Assembly: GCF_043290135.1 (NCBI RefSeq)
Contig: NC_134704.1
Location: 17,400,001-17,464,000, forward strand
Source of the DNA: Rhipicephalus microplus
Lineage: Eukaryota > Arthropoda > Arachnida > Ixodida > Ixodidae
Direction of reading: 5' to 3'
DNA: 64,000 nucleotides
This document shows, in pieces, positions 52,392-64,000 of this stretch; the first letter of the stretch is position 1; each line of letters starts with the position of its first letter. The notes under the pieces are model-generated. The model was given only the letters and a program-made list of their open reading frames with translations, was not told where the DNA came from and made no database searches. A program made the translations under genes and the position numbers.

Positions 52392-53899
52392 GTATGTTCT
52401 ACAGCAAACGAAGTAGATTTGATTATTAAACAGCTCTGGCTTTGGCAATCTCTTTGAGTCATGGCAAGTTCTTTATCTAAATACCAGCTCTTTATGTGGT
52501 ACACTATTTCTCATGGCTTCATTGGTCCAACTTTTAAAGTATAGATACAGGGCCTTCACTGTTGTTTAATCCTCTTAGAGTGTGCATTTAAGAATGAGCC
52601 TGCCGCTGTCCTTGAAACACATACGATTATGTCTGACTGCCTTGGCAGGCTTCTGAATCATACACATAACGACATTTTTTATGGGGTGGAGGGGTATTTA
52701 ACTACTTAGAATACTTGGAAGAAGCAAGAATACTGTGGTGCATAAACTTTGGAGGTGAATTATATCAGTGTTAATGTGTGCATCAGTGGCATGACTGTCG
52801 CCCAGCATATAACAGAAGCACAATTTTTTTCTGGCTACATATCATGATGCAGTAAGCATGAGATTGTTCCCCAGTGTCCTGTGCATCTGCAACAGTGTCT
52901 TGTACAACTCAACATGACACACAATAGTGTGCGTCTGTTCTCGTCTGTTTCTTCTGGTGTGTAGTGTTTAGTTGCGCTCTCATGATGCTTTTTATATCAA
53001 AGCACAAGCTCACCCAACAGTTAACTCTTTTGTAGTAGTGCACTTGTCTGCATGCTTAGAAAAAGGAGCAGTTTTTTCCAAATAAAGTCAGTTTCAAAAA
53101 AAAAAAGAAAGAAAAGATGCTGTAATTTGTTCTCATCCTTATCTTTTATAGCTTTATGTCACTATGGTATAGTACTGTGTGGCTACGCCTACTTTACAGA
53201 GTTGATTAAAGGATATGAGATATATATGCGTGTTGTTTGCCTTTGGGTAAGGTAATGACACACATCAGTGAAAACCCCTCCAGAAGAAAACTTATGATTC
53301 ATTTGCAACGAGGTTTTGAGATGCCAACATATAAAACCTTGCAGTGAACCGTTAGTGAATCTTGCCGAATGATGGCTGAGAGTCCTTCTAGCAGGAAGTA
53401 TTCTCTGTCAGAGCTTGGGAAGTGTGTGTTGGGTTTGACGTAAAGCGTACGCACCATCACACCTTCTGGTGTACACATCCCACAAATATTCCCGGCTTCC
53501 ATGGTAAATTAGGAGAGGTGTAGTGAGGTAGAGCCACTGAGATTTGCTTTGTTTTGACGTCCGCTACACCACCCCTCCCGAGTGCGTCACATGACCTGGC
53601 CATGGGACTATAGGCAAGCAAATGGCAGTGCACATTCATTTATGTTTCAGAGAAGCAGAGAATATGATACATGCGCTGTACATTATCGTGTATATTTTGC
53701 AAAAGATCTTACTTTCAGCATACAGTTTTACGTTGTCACTTTTTTTGTTAACATCTTGGAAAAATGGTTTGCTAATAGTAGGAAAATTGTTTTTTGTTCA
53801 ATGAAACTCATTTCCGAGTTCACAGTGTGAAGTTTCGACGGCATGGTAGAACTTGTTATTACCAGAATTTGTAAGAAAGAGTCGATTCACGTTAACTGA
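52392..53899. other. Intergenic, no gene seen
   Basis: No coding evidence; AT-rich sequence with no element that I recognise. Confidence 0.5.
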
Positions 53900-54330
53900 C
53901 TAAGAGCAATATATTCCAGAGTTATTTTCGGTTGTACATACTAATACATCAGAGTATGTTGCTCCTTGCAATTTATGTATGGCAACCGCACTCGCTTGGA
54001 TAATAGGATACTGAATTTGTCTGCAAGTAAAGCCAGTCTTTCGATCACTGGTCAATGGTTGCACTTGCTGTTCTTTTGATGCCTTTTGTCTTAGCTGCCG
54101 CAATCATTGCATCAACCTTTCATCTTTGCTACTGTTTCGTTGCCATACACCTCAAAGTGTAAGCATAAACTTCTGGTTTGTCTGGTATTCCCAGGTTCGT
54201 ATTCAACAAGTCAAAGCACGTTGACCACACCACTCGCCAATTAATCCTTGGCATAGTAATCATGTTGGTAGTAATCACGAGTACAGGCAGATGAAGTTAT
54301 TTCCTAGGATAGATGAGCCATTTTTGCATG
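53900..54330 (-). pseudogene. Pif1-like helicase fragment
   Basis: On the minus strand a frame at 53900-54103 contains FTCRQIQYPIIQASAVAIHK followed by LQGATYSDVLVCT. This is the conserved C-terminal helicase segment (R-x-Q-[FY]-P...A-x-x-I-H-K-x-Q-G-x-T) of Pif1 and Helitron helicases. Upstream on the same strand (54200-54330) other frames give degraded pieces that could be the preceding helicase motif, broken by stops. Only a remnant is left. It may come from a Helitron or a Pif1-like gene copy; I cannot tell which. Confidence 0.6.
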
Positions 54331-55276
54331 AGTTAAAACTTCTCAGATTTTGTTTTTGCATAGCCTCGTGTCTTCTGACCAATACCCAAGGTAAGCGTTC
54401 AATGCCTCGTCCAATGTTACTCCCACCAAGACACACATGCGATGCCCATATAGTTTAACATAACATGTTAATTTCAACCAGTTAATGTGAGACCAAGCAT
54501 GCACCGCGTGGACATGGACACAAAATTACCGAAAGCAGTTGCACAGCATATAAATGCAGCAGATTACAATGTCGACGATCTTTAACATACTTACTTCAGT
54601 CGACATTCTGCTCCCCAAGGGCCAGACAATATGAAGAGTTGCACCTTATTCACACGTTTAATACACTCTAGCCAACGGATACAAACGTTTTTAGGAAGGC
54701 TGTTGCTTCCATTCAATATAATACAGATATTACAAAGAACAATGAGAATTAAGCCCATCTTCAGGTAATTTCTACCATGCTAATCCTCATGAAATAACTT
54801 GTCATTGTCAAGTGGTGCTTCCTCCTGCAAACCACGATTCAGCTAAACCTCCGAATTGAAAATAATTACGGTCGTCTATAACAACCCAGGGGTAGAACTA
54901 TGGGCCATAAACAAAGCCAAGGGGGTATATATATATATATGTTGGTGCTCAGCTTTATACAATCTTGAATCATAAGGTGAGATGAGAGAGAGAAAGAGAA
55001 AAAAAACGAAAAAAGCAGAAAATAAAGAAAAAGAAAAAAGGAGAATATAAGGTGGACTCCCCTGGGCGCCCCCTTTCACTCTTTCATTCCCTTCTCCCTC
55101 CATCTCTCTCCCCTTTCTCCTTATCACCTTTGGGATGTTTGCGGTCTGTGTATCCTTCCTTTTACTAACGCATTGTTCTCGACCAGACGGCGCCTCCTGG
55201 CTCTAGCAGTTCAGTGTGGAGCACAGCATATATGTTTGTGTGTGTGTGTGTGTATGTGTGTCTGTTTGTGTGTGTG
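54331..55276. other. Intergenic, no gene seen
   Basis: It holds a short (TA)n tract at about 54928-54940, an A/G-rich stretch at about 54979-55047, and a GT-rich tract at about 55236-55279 into which the left LTR runs. Confidence 0.5.
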
Positions 55277-57930
55277 TGTAATGTAAGAAGGTAGCGATGG
55301 CTGGTAGAAGCTGAGGAAAAAGAAGTGAGAATGAAATAAACATGGCGTATGAGCCAGGCCACGTCTCCCGGTCATTGTAGCGTCACGCGAGTCAACAGGA
55401 TAGAGACCTGCCTGCCCCTTCATCAGTCGCTCAGCATCGATGCAGTTCTCCACAAGACACCCTGACCATACATGGACTACTGTACAAGCACCTAACATTA
55501 CGCATCGACCAGCATCATGTCAGAACCATCTGCTGACCTTGATATCCCCAAGTACACGGGATCAGCGGACGAAGGACCCGTAGAATACTGGTTCAACCTC
55601 TTCGAGCTCCAAGTCTCCGCTGCATCCTGGTCGAAACGGGAGGTGGTTACAAACTTCAGTGACTGCATTACTGGTGAGGCATTCAGATTTTACCTCACCC
55701 AAATATTCAAAAACGATGAATCGTGGCGAAAGATCAGAGAAGAAATGATTTCCCATTTTAACAACTACGACAACGACTTCCTCATTACCAACCGTCTAAA
55801 GACAATCACACTCGGCCATCACAGTCCACGATCTTTACTCAAGGAACACAGCTTTCCAACAGGTTTCCCTTCCCGAAAGCTGGTATTTTCAAAGTCGTCG
55901 CTCCAGTATACGACATGAGACGTTGCTCACCCACCTGATGCCCTTCATTCTTCGTCTGTCACGCGTGGTTTACCACCAGATTTTTCATCACACTGCTCTT
56001 CAAGCGCTCCTTACGCTCACCGGTTACCTCATAAGGACGCCGTGTTCACGATAGACTGGTTGATGCATCGAAAAAATACCCTGTCGAGCCATGCTCCTTT
56101 CGCATGGGGTCGTGCATCACCGTCCGGTGCATATACAATCAATAATCAAAGCAAAAAGAGAAGGCTCAGACGCATCGAACGTCGCCTGCTGCCAGGCACA
56201 AGAGCCCGTCATAGTGAACAGCATAGTAGAAGCTTCTGAAAAGCTTTCTGTCAACTCTGAAGCATTATTTTCATTGCCCAAACTGCATGACAAAAGCCCA
56301 CAGACTACCAGCTGCCGACTGGACACCACATCAAGTTGTCAAGAAAACCGACCTGATGTTCAAGAAGGGTTTTCACCCCAACACGTTCCACATCAATATC
56401 AGCACAGTCAGCAAAAGCAGATCCAAGACTATAATGAAGATTCGATTACAACCAGCCATATCGATGCATTTGAATTCAGTAATCCAGTAATCACAGTCAT
56501 AGCCAACCTTCAAGAATTCCAGCGCAGAGCAGAAGTTTACAGTTCCCGTCAGGCGAAGTCAGCCATCTGCTCGTGGAAAGACATCCCGGCCGTTTTTCTA
56601 CAAGGCCTAACCTTCCACCTGGTTTCCCATCTGCACAAATATGGCCATACAATACACATACAATACATATACAATATATACAATACACAAATCTTCCATA
56701 CAATTCACAAATTAAGACATTATTCAAGCACATTATGTACTTTGACTCTTCGTCTTGCTTACGTAGGCCACCATCTGGTTTTGCATCAAGTAGCTCTTTT
56801 GGTGCTCGTCACTCTCATCGCACACCTCAGGATATTGCTCTATACATAACAGACCACCTGAAATATCGGCCAAATACCTTGTAAAACCACTGCCATTCCA
56901 AAAGCGGTTGTACTTCAGGAACATTTAGCTCAATTCTTCCACAAAGAAACAGACATATGAAATCTGAAGCACATCAAGCCATGTTTGTGGCGATGTCGTC
57001 CTCAGGAGCTGGACCAACCGAATGTCGAAACAGTACGGAGTCACCATTGAATGCAAGTCTCACCGATAAAAACGGAGCGGTATCTTCTGCTTTCCTTGAC
57101 ACAAATCACGCTTGCATTCCATCGTAAATAACGCTGGGACTACCGACAGCATCTGCTCATTCAACAACGATGACCACCTGCAATTTTCACAGCGCCATCA
57201 CCAAACAAACAAAAGACAACAACAAACGAAAGCTTCAATGGAAGCACACTCACGACTTGAACAACATCGAAGAATAAGGTCTTTGATCCAAGGACCATTT
57301 CAAGAAGTAGGATGTTTCCGGATGAAGAAACCTCGCCACAGACGCTCTCTGCGCCTGTGGTTACACAGACGACAACACCACGGAAAGCGCCAAGAAAGAT
57401 GCGGAAGCACTTCTTGCACACCACCACCTTTCAGGCATCACGCCGTCATAATCTGTCAAAAAGCACGCATTCTAGAAGCAAAGCGTCTGTTGCAGTTACT
57501 GCTCGGAATCCAACTCATGGGACATCCGACCTTCCAACGCTACAAGGACTCCAAACCTTGTTCGTTCCTTACTACTCTCCAGGCTGTGTCATCATCATTT
57601 TCCACGTCCGAGACATGGTTATGCTCTCCATAACGCAACATGCAAACTTCGCCCACCTGAGGTCTCCTAGATATCACCAAACTGCCTTTCCTGTGAACGT
57701 TTTTGTGCAAGTGCATGGAACTACTTCATTGTCTGGCATTTTTTTTTATTATTATACGACTCCACTTGTTCATGCTTCATGCTCTCAAGTTTGCAGCTCG
57801 CGCATTCTTTTGGGGGAGGGGAAATCCTGTAACGTAAGAAGGTAGCGATGGCTGGTAGAAGCTGAGAAAAAAAGTGAGAATGAAATAAACATGGCGTATG
57901 AGTCAGGCCACGTCTCCATTCATCATAGCG

Positions 57931-57932
<2 letters not shown>
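55277..57932 (+). mobile_element. Short-LTR retroelement, probably non-autonomous
   Basis: Two ~105 bp direct repeats, 55277-55384 and 57828-57932, start TGTAA[T/C]GTAAGAAGGTAGC and include AATAAA. Directly before the right copy is a purine-rich tract (GGGGGAGGGGAAA, about 57812-57824), as expected for second-strand priming. The 2.4 kb interior begins with a gag-like ORF (55517-55918) and then shows only fragmented, unrecognised frames; no protease, reverse transcriptase or integrase motif is visible. The LTRs differ at a few positions and by a small indel. The exact LTR 3' ends and target duplication are unclear because both flanks are simple repeats. Confidence 0.75.
55517..55918 (+). pseudogene. 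gag-like ORF of the LTR element
   Basis: 133 codons, starting at the first ATG after the left LTR. It resembles the N-terminal half of retrotransposon gag proteins: a PKYTGSADEGPVEYWFNLFE segment, then ITGEAFRFYL and ESWRKIREEMISHF. It stops before any zinc knuckle. The following frames (56091-56849 and 57112-57633) are not recognisable, so the coding region looks broken or non-autonomous. Confidence 0.6.
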
Positions 57933-57986
<54 letters not shown>

Positions 57987-58011
57987 GCACGCACGCACGC
58001 GCGCGCGCGCG
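57931..58011. repeat. Compound (TC)n(AC)n(CACG)n(CG)n microsatellite
   Basis: Four simple-repeat blocks follow each other without spacer, directly after the right LTR. Confidence 0.95.
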
Positions 58012-58790
58012 GTGTATGATTAGTTTATAAGGCAGTAAAGTTACATAATAATACACACTTCCCCTTATAGATCATTCTAGTGTAACAAACAGTTTTTCTT
58101 CTTAATCAACTCATCCATAACGTTTGCGATAGTGTCCATGTGAGAATGCTTTTATTCTAGCTCACTGAAGGCTACATCACAAATGCTGAGCAGTTCTTTC
58201 ACTCTTGGTCTATTTCACGGCTGACGGTTGTCTCGTCCGCGATGTCCTCTCTTCGACGACCACTCGCCAATCGGGGCCCCGTCCGCGAACTTCTCTAACA
58301 GTCTCCCAATCTCTAATTTTTTTCTCTCCATCTCTTTTAATACGTCCCTATCCCTTCTCTTGTGAACCACTGAGGTGTCCCACTTTGCTGGAAACAGTTG
58401 CGTGGTTCACATTTTTCTTCTCATTTCTTATTCTAATATAAATACCTGAAGTCTGTTGGCTTGATCTAGTCATTAACCTAGTACTACCAAAAAATGCAGT
58501 AATCGAAAGTTTTTGTGATGAATTAGATTCGCAGTTTCTTCGCGTTTACCTCGCGTCAGAAGCGTGCCGAAACCGAAACCTTATCTATCATTACGCTTCG
58601 TCGTTAAGAGGCGCTACCTGTCTCTCTCGCGCTTCGCATTTAGAGTGTTTGAAAAGCTGTCGCTCACACTGTGTAGGGTACTCGTCAGCTTAGTAATTTT
58701 TTATGTGTAAGGCGCGACCTTCCAATGAATACCTTTATTGTACACGAGTGAGCACAGCCCGTTCGCATTCTCCTCAAGACCTACCCGACA
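58012..58790. other. Upstream region of the CEP57-like gene
   Basis: No coding region supported. The last ~200 bases are richer in CpG and probably hold the promoter and 5' UTR, but I see no clear TATA box. Confidence 0.4.
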
Positions 58791-61700
58791 ATGCCGTTGC
58801 AGATCAAAGACACCGCTGGCCTTCACAGCACGAAAGGCGATGGTAAGGCTTGTTTTCTTTTTTCGGCATACGAAACATATAACTTACTGCGAACGCATAA
58901 TTTGCAGAAGTGATCAATTCACTCGCCAAGCTCTTGGAAAAGGTCCACCGCCTTGAAGCAAAAAAGCGCTCGGCCTACGATCGTCGCACTCCAGGCAGGT
59001 GCCACGTTGTTTCGGGTCGAACGTTCTCAGTCATATTATTAATTATGCCGCCTTGCAAATAATCTTATTCTGCTTAACAGATCTGGGAGAGCACATTGCG
59101 TTGGCGGAAGCCCAGTGTGCCTTACTTGAGGAGCAACTGCGGTACGCGCGACGAGTACTGGCCTTCTCCACTAACCCGAGGAGCACCTCCGACGGGCTTC
59201 AGGACGTCGCATTGGACAAGTCTCCCGGCTACGGCGACGACGACGTGTTTGACAGCCCTCAAGGCGTCCGGTCCTCTCACTCCGAGCCTCAACTTTTCCC
59301 CCAAAAGTCCCACCAGGGAACCGACACAGATGTCAAGAAAAGGGTGTCGAGAAAAACGGCATCGAAGGTGCGATCTTTCATTCATACTTTGTGCGCCCCC
59401 TGGACAGACATCCGTGGTGCTAGTGCGGGTCGATGACGTCTGAGTATACAAGTTACACTGACGGAATCATATTTGTCTAGAGTGCCTAGCCGGCCGCTTT
59501 AGCTGCCGTTGTCAACAAAAATATACAAACACCAATGCTGTAATGATACCCCTCATAGCTTTACTGCATGCGACGTTCTTTTGGTATAATTCAAGCACGA
59601 ACTTGTATATAGTTAGAGCTAACATAAGGTAGAATTTGCGAACAACAGCACCAACAGCCACGTGCACCGCTGCTGTAGACAAAAGTGATTCCATCTGTAC
59701 ATGCCACTGCGCTGAAGCTAGACACACTAATGTCGCAAATTGATTGGGGGCTCTTTCGTACTCTTGCAAAACTCATTGGGTAACAAAAAATTGTTTATTG
59801 TAGCTGAAAGTGCACTGTAAATTGACTCAAATTTATTCGTCTATGATAACTTGTTGCAGTAGTTGGTGTGGCGCGATGTATTAATTTATCAATTGCTGTT
59901 TGCACCCTGCCTTAGATGCCTGAAGCCACAGTGCCTATGAAAAACCCAAGCCATGATCGCCGAGCAAGGTCAACATCTGCAGTTCCGCACACTGTTCGTT
60001 TTCCTGACCATTGTAGGCTCACTGTTGCAGATGTGCCTTTCATTCTCAGCAAGGTAAGCACACTTGTTGAATATGGTCAGTCTTTCAGCGCTTAGCAAAT
60101 CACAGACCAGGGTGTGTTAGCATGTGCCCCTGGTCACTCAGCACTGTTAAATGGCAATTCCCTAACTAGAACAGAGAGTATATCAAGACAGAAGGATGCA
60201 GTGGTAAAGCTAGTGCGGTGTTCAAGATTTGTTTAGGCATTCTATTTATGCCGTGAATGATGTTAACCAGGGCTTAGCAGTGTTCCGTCACATAGCGAAA
60301 AGCCCTGATTAACATCTTTCATGGCATAAATAGAAAGTCTAAACAGACAGCACAATGTAGCTCACAAGAACAAGTTCTTGTGCATTAAGATACTGCTTTT
60401 GCTGTCAATTGACAAGCTTACATCTTTTAGGTTTTTTGTGAACACTTGCTCAGGTGAACGTGTACACATTAATTTCATCAGGTGGGATCGAATCCCGGCT
60501 GCAGCGGCTGCATTTCCGATGGAGGCGGAAATGTTGTAGGCCCGTGTACTCGGATTTGGGTGCACGTTAAGGAACCCCAGGTGGTCAAAATTTCCGGAGC
60601 CCTCCGGTACGGTGTCTCTCATAATCATTTGGTGGTTTTGGGACGTTAAACCCCACGAATCAATATTTCATTAGGTCCCTTTTTTTCGAAAGACCCTCAT
60701 GACCCTTGGGTTGGGGTCAGTTAGTGAAAAGAGATGCCCTTTAAAGTGTGGCTCTCTGTTTTTTGTTTACATTGAACATTGTTTAACACCTGTAGTTGTG
60801 GATTTGAAAGATACTGAAAAGAACAGGTGACATTTGGTACATCGCTTTTGCAATACCGTAGGTATAGGAATGTGCATTTTTTCAACCCTGAATGTGTAGC
60901 GTACGGTATCTTTCTCAAGTATGTTGACTGTTGTTACATAAAAATAAATGTACATTGTAGAGCTTCTGACGGTGATAGAGGTGGTTGTCAAACAGTGTAT
61001 CGCAACACCTTTCTCTTGTTTCAGAGTACTGCTGCAAGTCACTCGCTCCCCGCAAATCTTCAGAACCTTGTGTCCCTCCTGAAGAAAGCCAAGCCACAAA
61101 GCAACGTAGCAAAAGACTTTACAGACAGCATACATCGAAATGTTTGCATCGTCGGGAACGGGGGCTTGCCCAGGAGCAACAGCGAGATTGACCTGCGTGC
61201 AGCATCTCAACCTGATGCTGCTAGTAGAGACCTTGTGCACCTAATGCAGTGAGTTTGCTTATTCTTTTTTTACCTGCCCTAACTAACCCTTAGACGCTTA
61301 AACACGTGCGTGTATGTTAATCCAGACAGACAAAATGGCCAAAAACGTGCATGTTTGTCATTGCATATATGTTTGAAATGCGCACCTTCTTCGATTATTT
61401 CTCTTGCTTGGCATGTGCTGCCATACTTCGGAAATGCGTGAAATTTGTTCCATGCACTCTCTAGTTTTTTCTGAAGTTTCTTTCCACAGTGTGTGCTGAC
61501 TTTCGTTTTCGAAACCAAGTGCGGATGGTTTCGGTATTGCCCTTCGGGTGGCTACCACTTTTTGCACCTGAAAAGATAATCGCTGCCTAGTTTCTAATCT
61601 CTAAAGGTTGACTACTAGTTACTCTCTCATTTATTGCTTCCCTGGGTGTTATTACATCTGTTTCCATGCAGTGCTAGACTTTATAAATGATGCTGCCATG

Positions 61701-63991
61701 ATTGCGTTTTCTCTTTCTGTGGCACGAAAAAACTAATACCCGTGCCACACGGGCAGAGAAAATGGCATTTACCCCCGAATGCGTTCAGATTTATTGCCAT
61801 TCGCGCGGTGCCACACGGGCGAACGAAATGGCATTCGTCCGAATGCCATTCGCCACCAAATGCCTTCGCCAAAATTCAGTTGGTTGAGAAATGCCTACTC
61901 TCGACGACACAGCTTGCGAAGTGCGATTTACCTTAAAGTAAATAAAACAAATCATATTCCGCTAAAATTAAAATTTCCTGTCTCTTATTCGCACTAAACT
62001 CTTAAAAAGTGCTTTGAACGTTATACGAAGATCAGCTTGAAATGGTTTGAAATTAACTGAAGTTCAACGTCCTGAAGCTGGCGCATAATAACTCGTCTCT
62101 GCTCCAGAATTATTCGCTCTTGAGCACGATGGTTTGCACAGAAACACACAAGTGCTGTCGTGAAAAAATGAACTCTGCGAACATCTTCTGAGAGATGCGA
62201 CAGGTGCGATGCGACAGGCGCCATTTTCTATTTAGGCTGTGGATTTGACTAGTGTTAGCTTAGGTTGCTACGGTCGGCTGCAGTGTCGTAAAACAAAGCA
62301 AGAAACTAAAACTTAGGGCAGCGTAATATGCTTATTTCTACATTTAAAGATTATCTGATGTGTATGAAGCTTGTAAACGCTTGTTTAAATTTTTATTGCT
62401 ATTCACCCAATGCTCACTTGGAAGGTGCTGCGATCGACATCAAGTCATATGTCATTCACTTTGGACGTGTAGCAGCGCCGCCAAAAAAAATGTCATTCGG
62501 GAACTGAAGGCCTTCGCCACCGAATGTCATTTTCTATGCCCGTGTGGCACGGGTATAACTTCGTCTTGTTGGAGATTAGATGGATTGTTATAACAGTTTG
62601 CTTGCACTATGAAAGTGCATGCTGGGCACCTCATCAAGAAGTTACCACCCACTGGCATTTTTTAAAGACGAAAGTCTTTCTTGGGGTACTTAGACGCGAA
62701 AATTTTGGCCCGCCTGTCTGTCCATTTGTTTGTTTGTCCGCCAAAACGATACTCGAAACTGCCAAAATTCAACCCCATCTGCAACGCCCACCAATATTGC
62801 TCAAGTTTCAGCGTTGATACTTGTGCGATTGTCAATAAAAAGCAATTATTGCACATATCTGAGGTCAATAAAAACATGTCAATATTCTGCATGTATGTCT
62901 CTTACTAAAAAAGGCATACATAAGTAATTCTAAGGATCGAAGCGTTTATCACGCTGCACTTACAATGCAGCGTTATGCACAAAAAGGCAAGTGTTTCCAA
63001 CATTCTGCAAAGACAACATGGTGGTGGCACCTACATGTCGCTGTGTGTTCCTACACCTTATCGCCTCTGAGACAGGCACGCACGCCACTCTTCAATTTTG
63101 AAGATAACTGCCAGATAGCGCTTGTGCCTCACGTGCCTCAGTGCGCTCGTTGGTCTCCGTTGCATGGATCGAGGCACTCTAATGCAGTGCCTCCAGAATA
63201 CAATTCACCGATTTTCTTGTGCAGAACATCAAATAAACTTTTTGTTCACTCTCCCCAGATGCAAGACTATTGTCTTTCGACGACATTTGCCGTGAAACAT
63301 GCAGATATGGGGCGATTTTTTTATATACAGCAGAAGGGTAGTGATTGTGTAATGGAAGCCTCGATTGACTTGTGCGAATCGGAGGCGTGACATCTTGAAA
63401 GTATCTGATAGCGTGTTTAGGTAGACTACGGCTGAAGACTACGGCTTTTCCGTCAAGGAAAAGTGGATTTAAATGCCCGTGTTCCCAGGAAATAATCAGC
63501 TGAAAGTGAGCGCCCGTTCTGTCTATGTGTTTCTTCTGTCAGTTTGGTCGTTATTTTTGGCGTGAAGTAGACTATATATTCTCAGTACAGTAACACCTCT
63601 GTAAATAGCATCTGCTTAGATAAAATTGTTGTTTAAACAAGACTGCCGATAGATGGGCTAATTTTTCTGTTCAGGTACTATGAATATGTATATCTTTCTC
63701 AGTAGGCAAAACTCCTGTAAGTGAATCACATTTTCCGGGGCCCTTCGTGCTTCAGTCCCCTGTAGTTGCCCAGCTTGAAATGATAACTGGGCTGTCCACT
63801 GAACATGCTGTATGTTGTTCTGCCTTGCTCTTGATCTCACGTATACCTTTGCTTTTTACAGCCAAGGGGAGCACCTGTTGAAACAATTGAATCAGGCCCA
63901 AATGCCCGGCACCCGACACTCCCTGAAGTGCCAGTGCCGGCGGCTAATCAGTCGGATCCAGGCTAAAATGGCAGATATTGGAAAACCAGAG
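58791..63991 (+). CDS. CEP57: CEP57-family centrosomal protein, first six exons (partial)
   Basis: Exons: 58791-58842, 58908-58994, 59081-59367, 59916-60053, 61025-61248, 63862-63991; phases join into 306 codons and the last exon ends at a GT donor, so the gene continues beyond the window. CEP57 proteins act in pericentriolar organisation and centriole number. The evidence is an N-terminal helix (VINSLAKLLEKVHRLEAKKR), a coiled coil (IALAEAQCALLEEQLRYARR), a low-complexity linker, then STAASHSLPANLQNLVSLLK, matching the conserved mid-protein segment that opens the microtubule-binding half, and HLLKQLNQAQ with CRRLISRIQAKM in the last exon. The coiled coil is much shorter than in vertebrates. 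Exon 2 must end at 58994 with a GC donor (CCAG|gcaggt) to keep frame; the GT donor at 58998 would shift it. Start: first Met, with the helix in frame after it. CEP57 versus its paralog CEP57L1 is not decided. Confidence 0.82.
60208..60363. repeat. Fold-back hairpin, about 155 bp
   Basis: The left arm 60208-60274 and right arm 60300-60363 pair imperfectly (CTATTTATGCC, GATGTTAA and CAGGGCT with their complements). It lies in intron 4 of the CEP57-like gene. Confidence 0.75.
60483..60664 (+). mobile_element. 5'-truncated Ruka-like SINE
   Basis: It begins just before the B box (GGGATCGAATCCC) and matches the rest of the 10610-10849 copy. It is flanked by an 11 bp duplication with one mismatch, ATTTCATCAGG at 60472-60482 and ATTTCATTAGG at 60665-60675. 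It lies in intron 4 of the CEP57-like gene. Confidence 0.88.
61737..62555. mobile_element. Non-autonomous DNA element, PIF/Harbinger-like termini
   Basis: 819 bp with perfect inverted termini TACCCGTGCCACACGGGCA and a longer imperfect continuation (AAAATGRCATT and CCTTCGCCA blocks). TAA on both sides (61734-61736, 62556-62558) fits the 3 bp duplication of PIF/Harbinger elements; alternatively TA with termini one step in. A minus-strand frame at 62021-62224 (67 codons, Arg- and Leu-rich) may be a leftover but has no motif I can name. It lies in intron 5 of the CEP57-like gene. Confidence 0.75.
62660..63290 (+). repeat. Dispersed ~0.65 kb repeat, copy B
   Basis: The counterpart in opposite orientation of 8328-9005, with the same order of conserved blocks. 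It starts with a CTGT/CCAT-rich simple tract and ends at TTTCGACGACATTT. It lies in intron 5 of the CEP57-like gene. It accounts for the open frame at 62965-63390, which is therefore not a gene. Confidence 0.8.
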
Positions 63992-64000
63992 GTATGCTTG

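Noticed and set aside
62965..63390. 141-codon plus-strand frame
   Set aside because: It lies inside the dispersed ~0.65 kb repeat; the other copy does not keep the frame open.

Overview
The window looks like nuclear DNA of a hard tick (Ixodidae, probably metastriate). Genes are split into many short exons by AT-rich introns. The tRNA-derived SINE copies look like the tick SINE Ruka, and a neuropeptide precursor of the chelicerate EFLGGPamide type is present. Dispersed repeats, MITEs and long microsatellites fill most of the rest. Every name comes from reading the sequence; no database search was possible.

Layout. 1-3.9 kb: no gene seen. 3.9-4.5 kb: last coding exon of an EFLGGPamide-type precursor (+). 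4.5-22.6 kb: gene-poor, with two long ATT microsatellites, one copy of a dispersed ~0.65 kb repeat, a full SINE with target-site duplication, 3' ends of RTE-type and RNase H-bearing LINEs, and other tRNA-derived repeats. 22.65-24.8 kb: an intronless 713-codon proline-rich, lysine-tailed protein (-) of unknown function. 27.3-52.4 kb: an 18-exon POMGNT1-like gene (+) whose exon phases join into 666 codons. Its catalytic region has lost the metal-binding and catalytic-base motifs of the GT13 family. Its introns hold several DNA elements, including an apparently intact 1758 bp pogo-type transposon that ends 23 bp before an exon. 53.9-54.3 kb: helicase relic (-). 55.3-57.9 kb: short-LTR retroelement with a gag-like ORF and no visible reverse transcriptase. 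58.8 kb to the right edge: first six exons of a CEP57-family centrosomal gene (+), running off the window.

The genes do not form a pathway: secretory peptide signalling, an unknown basic protein, a Golgi-type membrane protein, and a centrosomal protein. The most interesting items are the predicted pseudo-glycosyltransferase, the intact pogo element next to its exon 8 acceptor, and the unrecognised intronless protein. Several probably unnamed MITE and fold-back families can be defined from termini visible here.
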